NCBI RefSeq assembly: GCF_004404055.1
Contig: NZ_SOHK01000006.1
Coordinates: 1-42,965, forward strand
DNA length: 42,965 nucleotides
Source: Cryobacterium ruanii
GTDB lineage: Bacteria; Actinomycetota; Actinomycetes; Actinomycetales; Microbacteriaceae
Reading direction: 5' to 3'
Both the position numbers and the translations under genes were made by a program. The notes below the pieces were generated by a model. The model worked only from the letters and a program-made list of their open reading frames with translations, was not told the origin of the DNA and did not search any database. Shown here one piece after another: positions 24,802 to 32,031 of the stretch (positions are counted from its first letter, which is position 1; each line of letters opens with the position of its first letter).

Positions 24802-26529
24802 ATGAGCGCATCTTTGGTGAACGCGCGCGACACCCGCGCACCGTACGACCTCGTCGTCGTGGGTGCTGGTATCAACGGACTCGGCATAGCCCGCGATGCG
24901 GCTGCGCGAGGCTTGCGAACCATCGTCATCGACCAGGAAGACATTTGCAGTGGTGTGTCTGCATGGTCGGGGCGACTGATCCACGGGGGTCTGCGATACC
25001 TCGAGCACAAGGACTTCGCCTTGGTCCGTGAATCTCTGAAGGAGCGCGAGCGCCTCTTCAAGCTTGCTCCGCACCTCGTCAAGCCTGTGCCGCTTCTCAT
25101 GCCCTTCTACGCTCGCAACAAGCGGCCGTCGTGGTTGATCCGCCTAGGCATGATCGCCTACGACGTACTGTCCTTTGACAAGAAGCAGCCCAACCACAGC
25201 ATTCTGACCAAGCGCGCGGTGCTGTCCCGCTTCACCGGGATGGAGCCCGCCGGACTTACAGGTTCGGCGGTCTTCATCGACGGGCAGGTCGAATATGCTG
25301 AGCGGCTCTGCGTTGAACTCGCGGTGGCAGCCAAGAGTGACGGAGCCGACATCGTCACTCATTCGCGAGTCGACGGGCTGCTGAAGGCCGATTCTCGCGT
25401 GACCGGCGTCCAGTACACCGACTCGATCACGGGCGAACGTCATTCCGTGAATGGGCGCGTAGTCATGAACGCCGCTGGCCCGTGGGTCGACCGCCTGCTC
25501 GCTGATTTTGGGGGAGTCAGCTCACCTCGTTTCATCGGCGGCTCCAAAGGAAGCCACATCGTCGTGGCTCCCTTCCCCGGGGCGCCTCGTGACGTTGTGT
25601 ACTACGAGTCGCAGGCCGATGGCCGGCTGGTCCTCGTCATACCGTGGATGGACAGATACCTGATCGGGTGCACCGACAACCTCTACGACGAGGAGCCGGA
25701 CTCTGCTCGCGCAGAACAGTCGGAAATCGACTATCTTCTCAACGAGGTCAACACTCTCGTGCCGGGCGCCAAACTCACCACCGGCGACGTCCTTTACACT
25801 TACAGCGGAGTGCGACCACTGCCCTACGCGCCCGGTGTGCCCGAATGGAAGATTCCGCGCAGTCACATCATCCACGACCACGCTAAAGACGGCGTCGAAG
25901 GCCTCTTCTCCGTTATCGGGGGCAAGCTCACGACGTTCCGGCAGCTGTCGGAGGATGCCGTCGACTTGGCGCTTCGCAGCCTCGGCGCCAAGAAGGTCAA
26001 AACAATCACTCTGACGAGCCCACTTCCGGGCGCTCGAGTCGCAAACTATGAGACCTTTTCAAAGGCATTCATTGCGAACGGCGCTCTGCCACCATTGGTG
26101 GCAAAGCGCCTCCTCGCGCTGTACGGAGTGCGGGCAGCGAACATAGCGGCTCTCGTGAGTAACGACGCCAGTCTTGCTGAGATTGTCGACGAGAAGTCGG
26201 GGGCTCTGGCCGCTGAAGTGGTCTTCGCCATCAATGAAGAATTTGCGCGAACTCTCACGGACGTTATGGCGAGACGACTTCTGCTGGCGTTCGAACCGGA
26301 TCACGGCATCGAGGGCGCCGAGCGGATCGCGACGATCATGGCGGCGATCAACGGCTGGGACGAAAGCCGTATCCAGAATGAAATCGACGGCTACGTTGAG
26401 TGGCTCGGCCACCTGGCCGTCCCCGGCCGACCCGCAGCGCAAATTCCGGGTCGCGCGACATCCGTTGACCGGGAAAATGGATTGACCGTCGGCGGCGTCG
26501 GCCTCCAGGGCGGCCGGGCAGACTCGTGA
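24802..26529 (+). CDS. FAD-dependent glycerol-3-phosphate dehydrogenase-like (GlpD/EryB family)
   Basis: A 575-residue flavoprotein. FAD-binding DLVVVGAGINGLGIARDAA is at 16-34, followed by the family signature GVSAWSGRLIHGGLRYLEH. The later blocks YSGVRPLPYAPG and GLFSVIGGKLTTFRQL are also typical, and a C-terminal DAO_C helical domain follows. GlpD oxidises glycerol 3-phosphate to dihydroxyacetone phosphate and feeds electrons to quinone; EryB relatives do the same to erythritol phosphate. Beside an FGGY kinase and a SorC regulator, a polyol-phosphate substrate other than glycerol phosphate is plausible. ATG 24802 follows AGGAGGAG. The stop overlaps the GTG of the kinase gene. Confidence 0.9.
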   Translation: MSASLVNARDTRAPYDLVVVGAGINGLGIARDAAARGLRTIVIDQEDICSGVSAWSGRLIHGGLRYLEHKDFALVRESLKERERLFKLAPHLVKPVPLLMPFYARNKRPSWLIRLGMIAYDVLSFDKKQPNHSILTKRAVLSRFTGMEPAGLTGSAVFIDGQVEYAERLCVELAVAAKSDGADIVTHSRVDGLLKADSRVTGVQYTDSITGERHSVNGRVVMNAAGPWVDRLLADFGGVSSPRFIGGSKGSHIVVAPFPGAPRDVVYYESQADGRLVLVIPWMDRYLIGCTDNLYDEEPDSARAEQSEIDYLLNEVNTLVPGAKLTTGDVLYTYSGVRPLPYAPGVPEWKIPRSHIIHDHAKDGVEGLFSVIGGKLTTFRQLSEDAVDLALRSLGAKKVKTITLTSPLPGARVANYETFSKAFIANGALPPLVAKRLLALYGVRAANIAALVSNDASLAEIVDEKSGALAAEVVFAINEEFARTLTDVMARRLLLAFEPDHGIEGAERIATIMAAINGWDESRIQNEIDGYVEWLGHLAVPGRPAAQIPGRATSVDRENGLTVGGVGLQGGRADS

Positions 26530-28085
26530 CAGGCAGATATGTCCTCGCGCTCGACGAAGGGTCGAGCAGCGCGAGGGCGGTACTCGTCGATACGGACGGG
26601 CGGATCGTTGCCGAGGCATCAAATCCGCTCACGCCCCTTTTCCCTAACCACGGCTGGGTCGAGCTTGACCCGGCCCAGCTGTGGACTGCGATGCGGGCAG
26701 CGATCGACGAGGTAATGGATCGGACGGGGCTGACGGCGCGTGATATCGCAACGGTCGGGGTGACAACTCACCGGGAGACCTGTCTGATCTGGAACCGATC
26801 CACCTCAGTACCCGTACACAACGCAATTATGTGGTCTTCACACCAGACCGATGAGATCGTACAACGTTGGTCAGAATTGGGGCTCGACGACGAGATCCGC
26901 GCGCGCACCGGGCTTCGGAACGACTCGTTTTTCTCGGCCCCCAAACTGGCCTGGTTCATTGAGAACGTGCCGGGACTCAAAGCGCTTGCAGGCTCGGGCT
27001 CGTACGCTGCCGGAACAGTCGACACCTGGCTTGTTTGGAACCTCACCGGTGGGCGCGAGCATGTCACCGATGCGACATCGGCGTCGCGAACAGCGTTGCT
27101 CAACATCGACGATCTCGTGTGGGACGACCGACTCTGCGACGTATACGGAATCCCGCAGGAGCTACTCCCCGAGGTGCGGGCTTCCAATTCGCACTTCGGC
27201 TACCTTGACCCCAGCATTCTTCCCGGCGGCGTCGGCCACCACATACCGATCCATGCGGTCGTCGCCGATCAACAAGCCGGTCTCTTTGGGCAGGGCTGTT
27301 TCGACGAGGGATCAGTCAAGAACACGTTTGGAACCGCTGGCGTGCTCGTCGCTAACGTCGGGAGCAGCCCACTGCTCCTCCCTGGAATGACCACCAGCGT
27401 GGCGATGAACATTCCCGGGCTCACCAGCTACGAAGTCGAAGGGGTGGTGTTCCACAGCGGGCAGACGCTGCATTGGCTGCGCGACAAAATGCGGGCAGTT
27501 GGATCCATAGCGGAGATGGAGCGCATTGCAGAACGGGTCACAGACACTCAGGGGGTCTACTTTGTTCCCGCGTTCGCTGGCCTCTGCGACCCTTACTGGG
27601 ACAAAGATGTCCGAGCATCAATTTTTGGGTTGACTCTTGACACGGGCATCGATCAAATCGTTCGCGCGGCGCTCGAAGCCATGGCGTATCAGACGCGGGA
27701 CAACCTTGACGCGTTGCGCGCCGGCGGTATGAACGTGACGTCGCTGAAGGTAGATGGAAAAGCAGTCTGTAACAACTTCCTCTGCCAGTTCCAAGCAGAC
27801 ATCCTCGGCATGCCGGTCGTTCGGCCGGAGGGCCTCGAACGCACAGCTCTCGGAGTCGCCTATATCTCCGGGGCGGAGGTGGGTCTCTGGAAAGCGCAGG
27901 ACCTTGTGCGCGAGACGTGGCGCGTGGAGCGAGTATTCCAGCCCCGCATGAGTAGCGAACGTCGCGACCAGCTCTACGGCGGTTGGCAGGCAGCTGTGCG
28001 ATCCGCGCGCATGATGCCGCCGGCACCGCCTCACTCGACTAAAGGGACGGTTCTAGATTCCGTCCCGATACTGGCCGCGCGCTGA
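26526..28085 (+). CDS. FGGY-family polyol kinase (glycerol kinase-like)
   Basis: This 519-residue kinase starts with GTG overlapping the previous TGA. It opens YVLALDEGSSSARAVLVDTD and has PLFPNHGWVELDPAQLW, the glycerol-kinase-type replacement of the usual PGW-E-P-W motif, then GVTTHRETCLIWNRST. The C-terminal half has NTFGTAGVLVANVG and LEAMAYQTRDNLDALRAGGM with LKVDGKAVCNNFLCQFQADI, again like glycerol and erythritol kinases. It probably makes the phosphate that the GlpD-like enzyme oxidises. It differs from the xylulokinase-like kinase of the first operon, so two phosphorylation steps or substrates are likely. Confidence 0.88.
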   Translation: MTGRYVLALDEGSSSARAVLVDTDGRIVAEASNPLTPLFPNHGWVELDPAQLWTAMRAAIDEVMDRTGLTARDIATVGVTTHRETCLIWNRSTSVPVHNAIMWSSHQTDEIVQRWSELGLDDEIRARTGLRNDSFFSAPKLAWFIENVPGLKALAGSGSYAAGTVDTWLVWNLTGGREHVTDATSASRTALLNIDDLVWDDRLCDVYGIPQELLPEVRASNSHFGYLDPSILPGGVGHHIPIHAVVADQQAGLFGQGCFDEGSVKNTFGTAGVLVANVGSSPLLLPGMTTSVAMNIPGLTSYEVEGVVFHSGQTLHWLRDKMRAVGSIAEMERIAERVTDTQGVYFVPAFAGLCDPYWDKDVRASIFGLTLDTGIDQIVRAALEAMAYQTRDNLDALRAGGMNVTSLKVDGKAVCNNFLCQFQADILGMPVVRPEGLERTALGVAYISGAEVGLWKAQDLVRETWRVERVFQPRMSSERRDQLYGGWQAAVRSARMMPPAPPHSTKGTVLDSVPILAAR

Positions 28086-28124
28086 CGTGCCGGTCCAACA
28101 ACTGAACCAATTGAAAGGATCATG

Positions 28125-28994
28125 ATGACCCCGAAGACAGCCGAAAACTACGTCGCCCGCGCCCGCGCAGGCGGCTACGCAGTAGGTGGTTTCAATATGC
28201 ACAACCCGGAGACCACACAAGCGCTGATCGAAGCGTCTATTCGCTCTCAATCACCAGTGTTCCTGCAAGTTGGACGGGCGATCGTTCCTCATATGGGCCT
28301 TGAGGCCGCGTACCGCATGACCCGTCGTGAACTCGACGGAACAGAAGCGGATGCTGTCATCCACCTCGACCACGGCACGTACGACGAGGTTTTCGAAGCC
28401 CTGCGCCTCGGATTCGACTCGATCATGTTCGACGGTTCCCACTTGCCGTTTGAAGAAAACTTGAAAACGACCCGCTACGTCGTTCAGGTCGCACACTCAT
28501 TCGGCGTTCCGGTGGAAGCAGAACTGGGCAGCATTCCCGATGCGTCCAGCGGGATCGACTGGTCAGCGCACTATACCAATGTCGACGAAGCCGAACGTTT
28601 TGTCGCGGAAACCGGCGTTGACTTCCTGGCGATCTCGGCAGGTGTGATGCACGGCATTACCTCCGGAGATCCCCTGCCCTTGGATATCGAACGTATCCAG
28701 CGCATTCGTGATGTCACGGGCGTTCCCCTCGTTCTGCACGGAGCGTCGGGGGTACCGGGGTCGGACATCAGCGCCGCGATCGCGGCCGGTGTGCACAAGT
28801 TGAACGCCGACACAGATCTCCGCCATGCCTACCGGCGCGGTATCGAAGAGACCTGGGCCAAGGGTGACCGTCAGCTCGAAGACGCAATGTCCGAAGGAAA
28901 GCGCCAGATGATCGAAGCGACGATCGCAAAGATGCGCGAGTACGGGTGTGCCGGGGCGTCGGCGGCCACCGTTTTGACCGAAGCGCGGGCGTGA
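28125..28994 (+). CDS. Class II ketose-bisphosphate aldolase family protein
   Basis: A zinc-dependent class II aldolase (FbaA/GatY/KbaY family) of about 289 aa. It shows GGYAVGGFNMHNPETTQALI, the zinc motif AVIHLDHGTY, SIMFDGSHLPFEEN, VEAELGSIP, the second zinc site AISAGVMHGITSG and the phosphate-binding VLHGASGVPGSD followed by KLNADTDLRHAY. It cleaves or forms ketose phosphates giving dihydroxyacetone phosphate. Two tandem ATGs occur at 28122 and 28125; the second gives better spacing (6 nt) from GAAAGG. The stop overlaps the ATG of the E2 gene. Confidence 0.88.
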   Translation: MTPKTAENYVARARAGGYAVGGFNMHNPETTQALIEASIRSQSPVFLQVGRAIVPHMGLEAAYRMTRRELDGTEADAVIHLDHGTYDEVFEALRLGFDSIMFDGSHLPFEENLKTTRYVVQVAHSFGVPVEAELGSIPDASSGIDWSAHYTNVDEAERFVAETGVDFLAISAGVMHGITSGDPLPLDIERIQRIRDVTGVPLVLHGASGVPGSDISAAIAAGVHKLNADTDLRHAYRRGIEETWAKGDRQLEDAMSEGKRQMIEATIAKMREYGCAGASAATVLTEARA

Positions 28995-29665
28995 TGACGC
29001 AACCGCTAGAACTCGACGAGGGCCAGCGCACCGAGCTTAAGGGGATGCGTCGCACCGCGGCGCGTCGCATGGTCGCAGCGTGGGAAGCGCCTGTGTTCCA
29101 CCTCACGGTGGAAGTCGACATGACGGAGGCATCGCGTGCCAAGGAAGTTGTGTCGGGGGCGACAGTGACTGATGTGCTCGTTCGCGCCACCGCGCATGCT
29201 CTCACCGTTGTGCCGTCGGTGAACGTCCACGTCGATGGCGAAGCGGTCGTGTCTTTTCAACGAGCTCACGTCGGAATAGCCGTCGCCACGGAGAAGGGTT
29301 TGACAGTCCCGATTATTCACAACGCTGATCAGTTGGATCTCGAAGAGATCGCGCAGCGCAGGCGCGACATTGTCGGCCGTGCGCGTACCGGCGGACTGGT
29401 GCGTGAGGACATCACCGGAGGAACGTTCACGATTTCGAATCTCGGCATGCTCGGTGTGACACGCTTCGATGCCATCGTGAACGCGCCCCAGGCTGCGATC
29501 TTGGCGGTTGGAGCCACGATCCGCCGAAATGTCTGGACCGAGGATGGCGGGGCATGGCGCCCCATCGCCGAATTGACACTGACATCGGATCATCGTGCCT
29601 TGGACGGAGCAGTTGCGGCCGAGTTTCTGGCGGCGTTGAAATCGAAACTGGAGGCGCCGCTCTGA
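28994..29665 (+). CDS. Free-standing E2 catalytic domain (2-oxo acid dehydrogenase acyltransferase)
   Basis: The 223-residue product is the complete acyltransferase domain and nothing else. It starts near the normal domain boundary with LKGMRRTAARRMVAAWEAP, VFHLTVEVDM, then AVATEKGLTVPIIHNADQL, GGTFTISNLGMLGVTRFDAI, NAPQAAILAVG and the catalytic SDHRALDGA (His200, Asp204). There is no lipoyl domain, no linker and no peripheral-subunit-binding domain. It should transfer an acyl group from the separate lipoyl protein to CoA, and may form the usual trimer-based core. The ATG shares a base with the aldolase stop, so the two are coupled. Confidence 0.9.
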   Translation: MTQPLELDEGQRTELKGMRRTAARRMVAAWEAPVFHLTVEVDMTEASRAKEVVSGATVTDVLVRATAHALTVVPSVNVHVDGEAVVSFQRAHVGIAVATEKGLTVPIIHNADQLDLEEIAQRRRDIVGRARTGGLVREDITGGTFTISNLGMLGVTRFDAIVNAPQAAILAVGATIRRNVWTEDGGAWRPIAELTLTSDHRALDGAVAAEFLAALKSKLEAPL

Positions 29666-29677
29666 CAGCGTGCATAC

Positions 29678-29712
29678 GGTGGCGGCGGCTCGCTGCGCGG
29701 GCAACCGCCACC
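29678..29712. terminator. Hairpin between convergent genes
   Basis: GGTGGCGG (29678-29685) and CCGCCACC (29705-29712) form a perfect 8-bp stem with a 19-nt loop. It lies between the E2 gene and the convergent regulator gene and could stop transcription from both sides. There is no T tract, so it would be a weak or factor-dependent terminator. Confidence 0.45.
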
Positions 29713-29718
29713 TGCGAA

Positions 29719-30681
29719 TCACTCGCGCAGGAGACGCTCTGCCGTTTCCATATCCGTGACCAGGGTGTCGATCCAGTTGCCACGAAGGGCTGCGCGTACA
29801 GCCTCGTACTTTGACCTTCCGCCAGCGACGGCAAATCGTCCGCCACTGGCGGGAAGCTGGGCCAAAGTCACGCCGATCACCAGGGAGTCGAGCTCGCTCT
29901 CGATCGGGATTCCATCCGCATCGATGAACCTGAGGTTGATCTGTCCGACGGCGCCGAGCGACTTCGCCATTTCGAATTGTTCTACCGTGAAAAAGTTCCC
30001 ACCCGGCTCCAATGGTGCATCGATATTGCAGGTACCAATACCGACCAGGGCGACGTCCAGTTCGTCCAACGCCGCGATTGCTTCGCGGGTGTGTGCGTCG
30101 TAGCTAATCATGGCTTCACGCACTTCCGCAGACGACAGAACCCCGGGAGCGCGGATGAACAGGGGCGTTCCACCGATCAGGTCGGCAAAGCGCTGCGTGG
30201 ATCGGGTGGAATCATGCTGGAGCTGTGGCGGGCCGACGTCCCCGAGCATCTCGACGATGCGAGTAGCGCCGGACCTCTTTTTCGTCGGTTCGAGGGCAGC
30301 CACGAGTGAACGCAGTGACCGGCTCCACGAAGTGAAACCAATAGTTTTCCCCGACAGTTGCATAGCCGAGAGGATAAGTGCGGCGGCCTCGCCGAGGTCG
30401 CGATTGATTCCGGCCTCGTCGTTTGGATCTAGCGCTTCCACTACGTGAGCTTGGGACAAGCCGTAGCGACCCTGAAGATCTTCTTCGATTTCCGCGTGCA
30501 AGCCCTCCGGGATGACGACGATTGTTCGCACAATTTTCGCTTGCTCGGCGGCCTGCAACAGCCGGGAAACGCGGGCTTGCGATATGCCCAGGCTCGACGC
30601 AATCTCGATCTGGCGGATGCCGTGTGTGTAATACATACGCGCCACCTTCGTCATGAAGCGGCGCGGTTCGGGATCAGCCAC
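29719..30681 (-). CDS. SorC/DeoR-type sugar-binding transcriptional regulator
   Basis: The N-terminal HTH is KVARMYYTHGIRQIEIASSL then GISQARVSRLLQAAEQ (about residues 12-47). The C-terminal two thirds are the sugar-phosphate-binding domain of the SorC family: KTIGFTSWSRSLRSLVAALE, TRIVEMLGDVG, ALVGIGTCN and FAVAGGRSKYEAVRAALRG. Members such as DeoR of Bacillus, EryD and LsrR respond to phosphorylated sugars or polyols. The start is GTG at 30681 (MADPEPRR) because AAAGGAAAA lies just upstream. It sits inside the catabolic locus, and the shared palindromes at four promoters make it the best candidate regulator. Whether it represses or activates is not shown. Confidence 0.88.
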   Translation of the reverse strand: MADPEPRRFMTKVARMYYTHGIRQIEIASSLGISQARVSRLLQAAEQAKIVRTIVVIPEGLHAEIEEDLQGRYGLSQAHVVEALDPNDEAGINRDLGEAAALILSAMQLSGKTIGFTSWSRSLRSLVAALEPTKKRSGATRIVEMLGDVGPPQLQHDSTRSTQRFADLIGGTPLFIRAPGVLSSAEVREAMISYDAHTREAIAALDELDVALVGIGTCNIDAPLEPGGNFFTVEQFEMAKSLGAVGQINLRFIDADGIPIESELDSLVIGVTLAQLPASGGRFAVAGGRSKYEAVRAALRGNWIDTLVTDMETAERLLRE

Positions 30682-30803
30682 GACTTTTCCTTTCACTAAG
30701 ATCCTTAAGTGTATCAAGATTCGTCAATTGCAAGAATATCCAAAACGATCTAGGCTGCCCAAGTAGGTAATAAAAAAAATTATTGCTGCAAGGAGGCCGA
30801 CAG
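30682..30803. promoter_or_regulatory. Divergent promoter region (regulator and lipoate ligase units)
   Basis: On the plus strand TTGCAA (30728-30733), 17 nt and TAGGCT (30751-30756) give a weak promoter candidate. On the minus strand TTCTTG, 17 nt and TACACT gives a candidate for the regulator. An AT-rich palindrome AATAA-N6-TTATT (30769-30784) lies upstream of the plus-strand ORF. The TGAAT-type operator seen at the other promoters is not present in a clear form. Confidence 0.35.
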
Positions 30804-31223
30804 TTGGCAATCCCAGAGCACGTCCGCACCTGTCGCCTTCGTTCGACCGCGTGCATTGGCCGCGTCACCAGCCGCAACAATTTCGCTGTGCGTTTTGCGG
30901 TTGAGAATCGCCGTGACGGCATCGCCGTGCGGCGCTCAGCGCCGTTCGACACATATTTCCTCTTCGAGACGACAAGAATCAAACGCTTTCGCCGTCAGAC
31001 CAAGTGCAAAAGAAACTTGGATTGCTGCGCTGCTGACGCCTGGGTGGGGGAAGAGATTCAGAAGCACTTATCAGTTCGCGGCGATAAGTTCAGGTTCTTC
31101 CGACAGCTCCAGAGTGGCCTGGGAAGGACGTACCTCGCGGTGCGCCCACACATCCGAGGGCTGATCAGACAATCAAGTGGTCTCCTGACCTTGGGTATGA
31201 GAATGAAAGCTTGCACGCCATGA
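30804..31223 (+). CDS. Unknown basic protein, 139 aa, coupled to the lipoate ligase gene
   Basis: I do not recognise this protein. Its case rests on expression signals: AAGGAGG (30790-30796), 7 nt, then TTG, the same arrangement as at the epoxide hydrolase gene; and its TGA (31221-31223) overlaps the ATG of the ligase gene in an ATGA. The product is rich in Arg and Lys with several Cys (KCKRNLDCC). It has no signal peptide or membrane segment. Another plus frame is also open through much of this stretch, so a non-coding leader or a decayed gene cannot be excluded. Confidence 0.4.
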   Translation: MAIPEHVRTCRLRSTACIGRVTSRNNFAVRFAVENRRDGIAVRRSAPFDTYFLFETTRIKRFRRQTKCKRNLDCCAADAWVGEEIQKHLSVRGDKFRFFRQLQSGLGRTYLAVRPHIRGLIRQSSGLLTLGMRMKACTP

Positions 31224-31969
31224 CGGGGGTGAAACAGCAGTTGCCCATTCGCACGCCGGAATTATCACTGGGCCGGGTCGGAACCACAGCCCAAGATGAC
31301 ATCGATGAAAGCTTGCGTCTGCTGCGCGAGATGCAAGAAGACGTCAACGCTCATGCTCGGATCAGGGCATATCGCCCGGTTCCAACCGTGGCGTTCAGTC
31401 GGCGCGAGAGCTTGATGCCCGAATTCGCTGCCGCGTCGGTAGCTGCTCGTGGGCTCGGGTTTGACCCGGTGATTCGCCTCGCCGGGGGACGGGCGGTGGC
31501 GTACGACCAAACGTGCCTCGTCATCGATCTCATGGCCCCCCTGGCGCTCTACAACAATCACATTGCGGCTTTCGATGCCGGCGCCACCTGTTTCCGGGAC
31601 GTGCTGAGAGACCTGGGACTCGACGCACGAGTAGGTCCAGTGGCCGGCGAATACTGCGCAGGGGACCATAGCGTGAACGCGCGGGGGCAGGTGAAGATCG
31701 TAGGAATCGCTCAGCGCGCCATGCGCCGGTCCAGACTTATCACTGCATGCATCGTTCTGGAGACGCCCGGCCGACTTCGTCCGGTCGTGGACGCGGTCTA
31801 CAGCGCCATGAAACTGGATTGGTCACGAGAAAGCCTGGGAAGCGTACGCGACGAAGGGGTGCAAGGGTCACTTGATGAAATGGTGCACGAGCTCGTAACC
31901 GGGCTCCAGCAACGACACGCGGCATGGGCGCTGCCACAGACAGCCAGCATTCAAGGTGTTCTGGAGTAG
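31220..31969 (+). CDS. Lipoate-protein ligase/octanoyltransferase family protein
   Basis: A BPL/LplA/LipB-fold protein of about 249 aa. The substrate-binding motif reads PVIRLAGGRAVAYDQTCLVI, corresponding to the Arg-Gly-Gly motif of LplA. The lysine motif is VKIVGIAQRAMRRSRLITAC (Lys about 159 from this start), matching the conserved KI-G-AQ-R block. LplA attaches lipoate, or octanoate in related enzymes, to the lysine of a lipoyl domain. Placed near a free-standing lipoyl domain, it may modify that protein specifically. ATG 31220 is preferred for its overlap with the preceding stop; TTG 31211 is possible. It is convergent with the BKACE gene. Confidence 0.85.
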   Translation: MTGVKQQLPIRTPELSLGRVGTTAQDDIDESLRLLREMQEDVNAHARIRAYRPVPTVAFSRRESLMPEFAAASVAARGLGFDPVIRLAGGRAVAYDQTCLVIDLMAPLALYNNHIAAFDAGATCFRDVLRDLGLDARVGPVAGEYCAGDHSVNARGQVKIVGIAQRAMRRSRLITACIVLETPGRLRPVVDAVYSAMKLDWSRESLGSVRDEGVQGSLDEMVHELVTGLQQRHAAWALPQTASIQGVLE

Positions 31970-31984
31970 CCTCTGTTCGTGCAG

Positions 31985-32008
31985 GGTGGATAGCCGCATA
32001 TCCCCACC
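31985..32008. terminator. Bulged hairpin between convergent genes
   Basis: GGTGG-ATA can pair with TAT-CC-CCACC around the loop GCCGCA, with a two-base bulge. It lies in the 62-nt gap between the convergent ligase and BKACE genes. There is no long T run, so termination is only probable. Confidence 0.4.
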
Positions 32009-32031
32009 AAGAGATTTGTGTCGACTGCAGA

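Noticed and set aside
14816..31969. Classical erythritol (ery) operon
   Set aside because: Kinase, GlpD-like dehydrogenase and SorC regulator match, but the characteristic isomerases are absent and a TPP/lipoate complex and aldolase are present.
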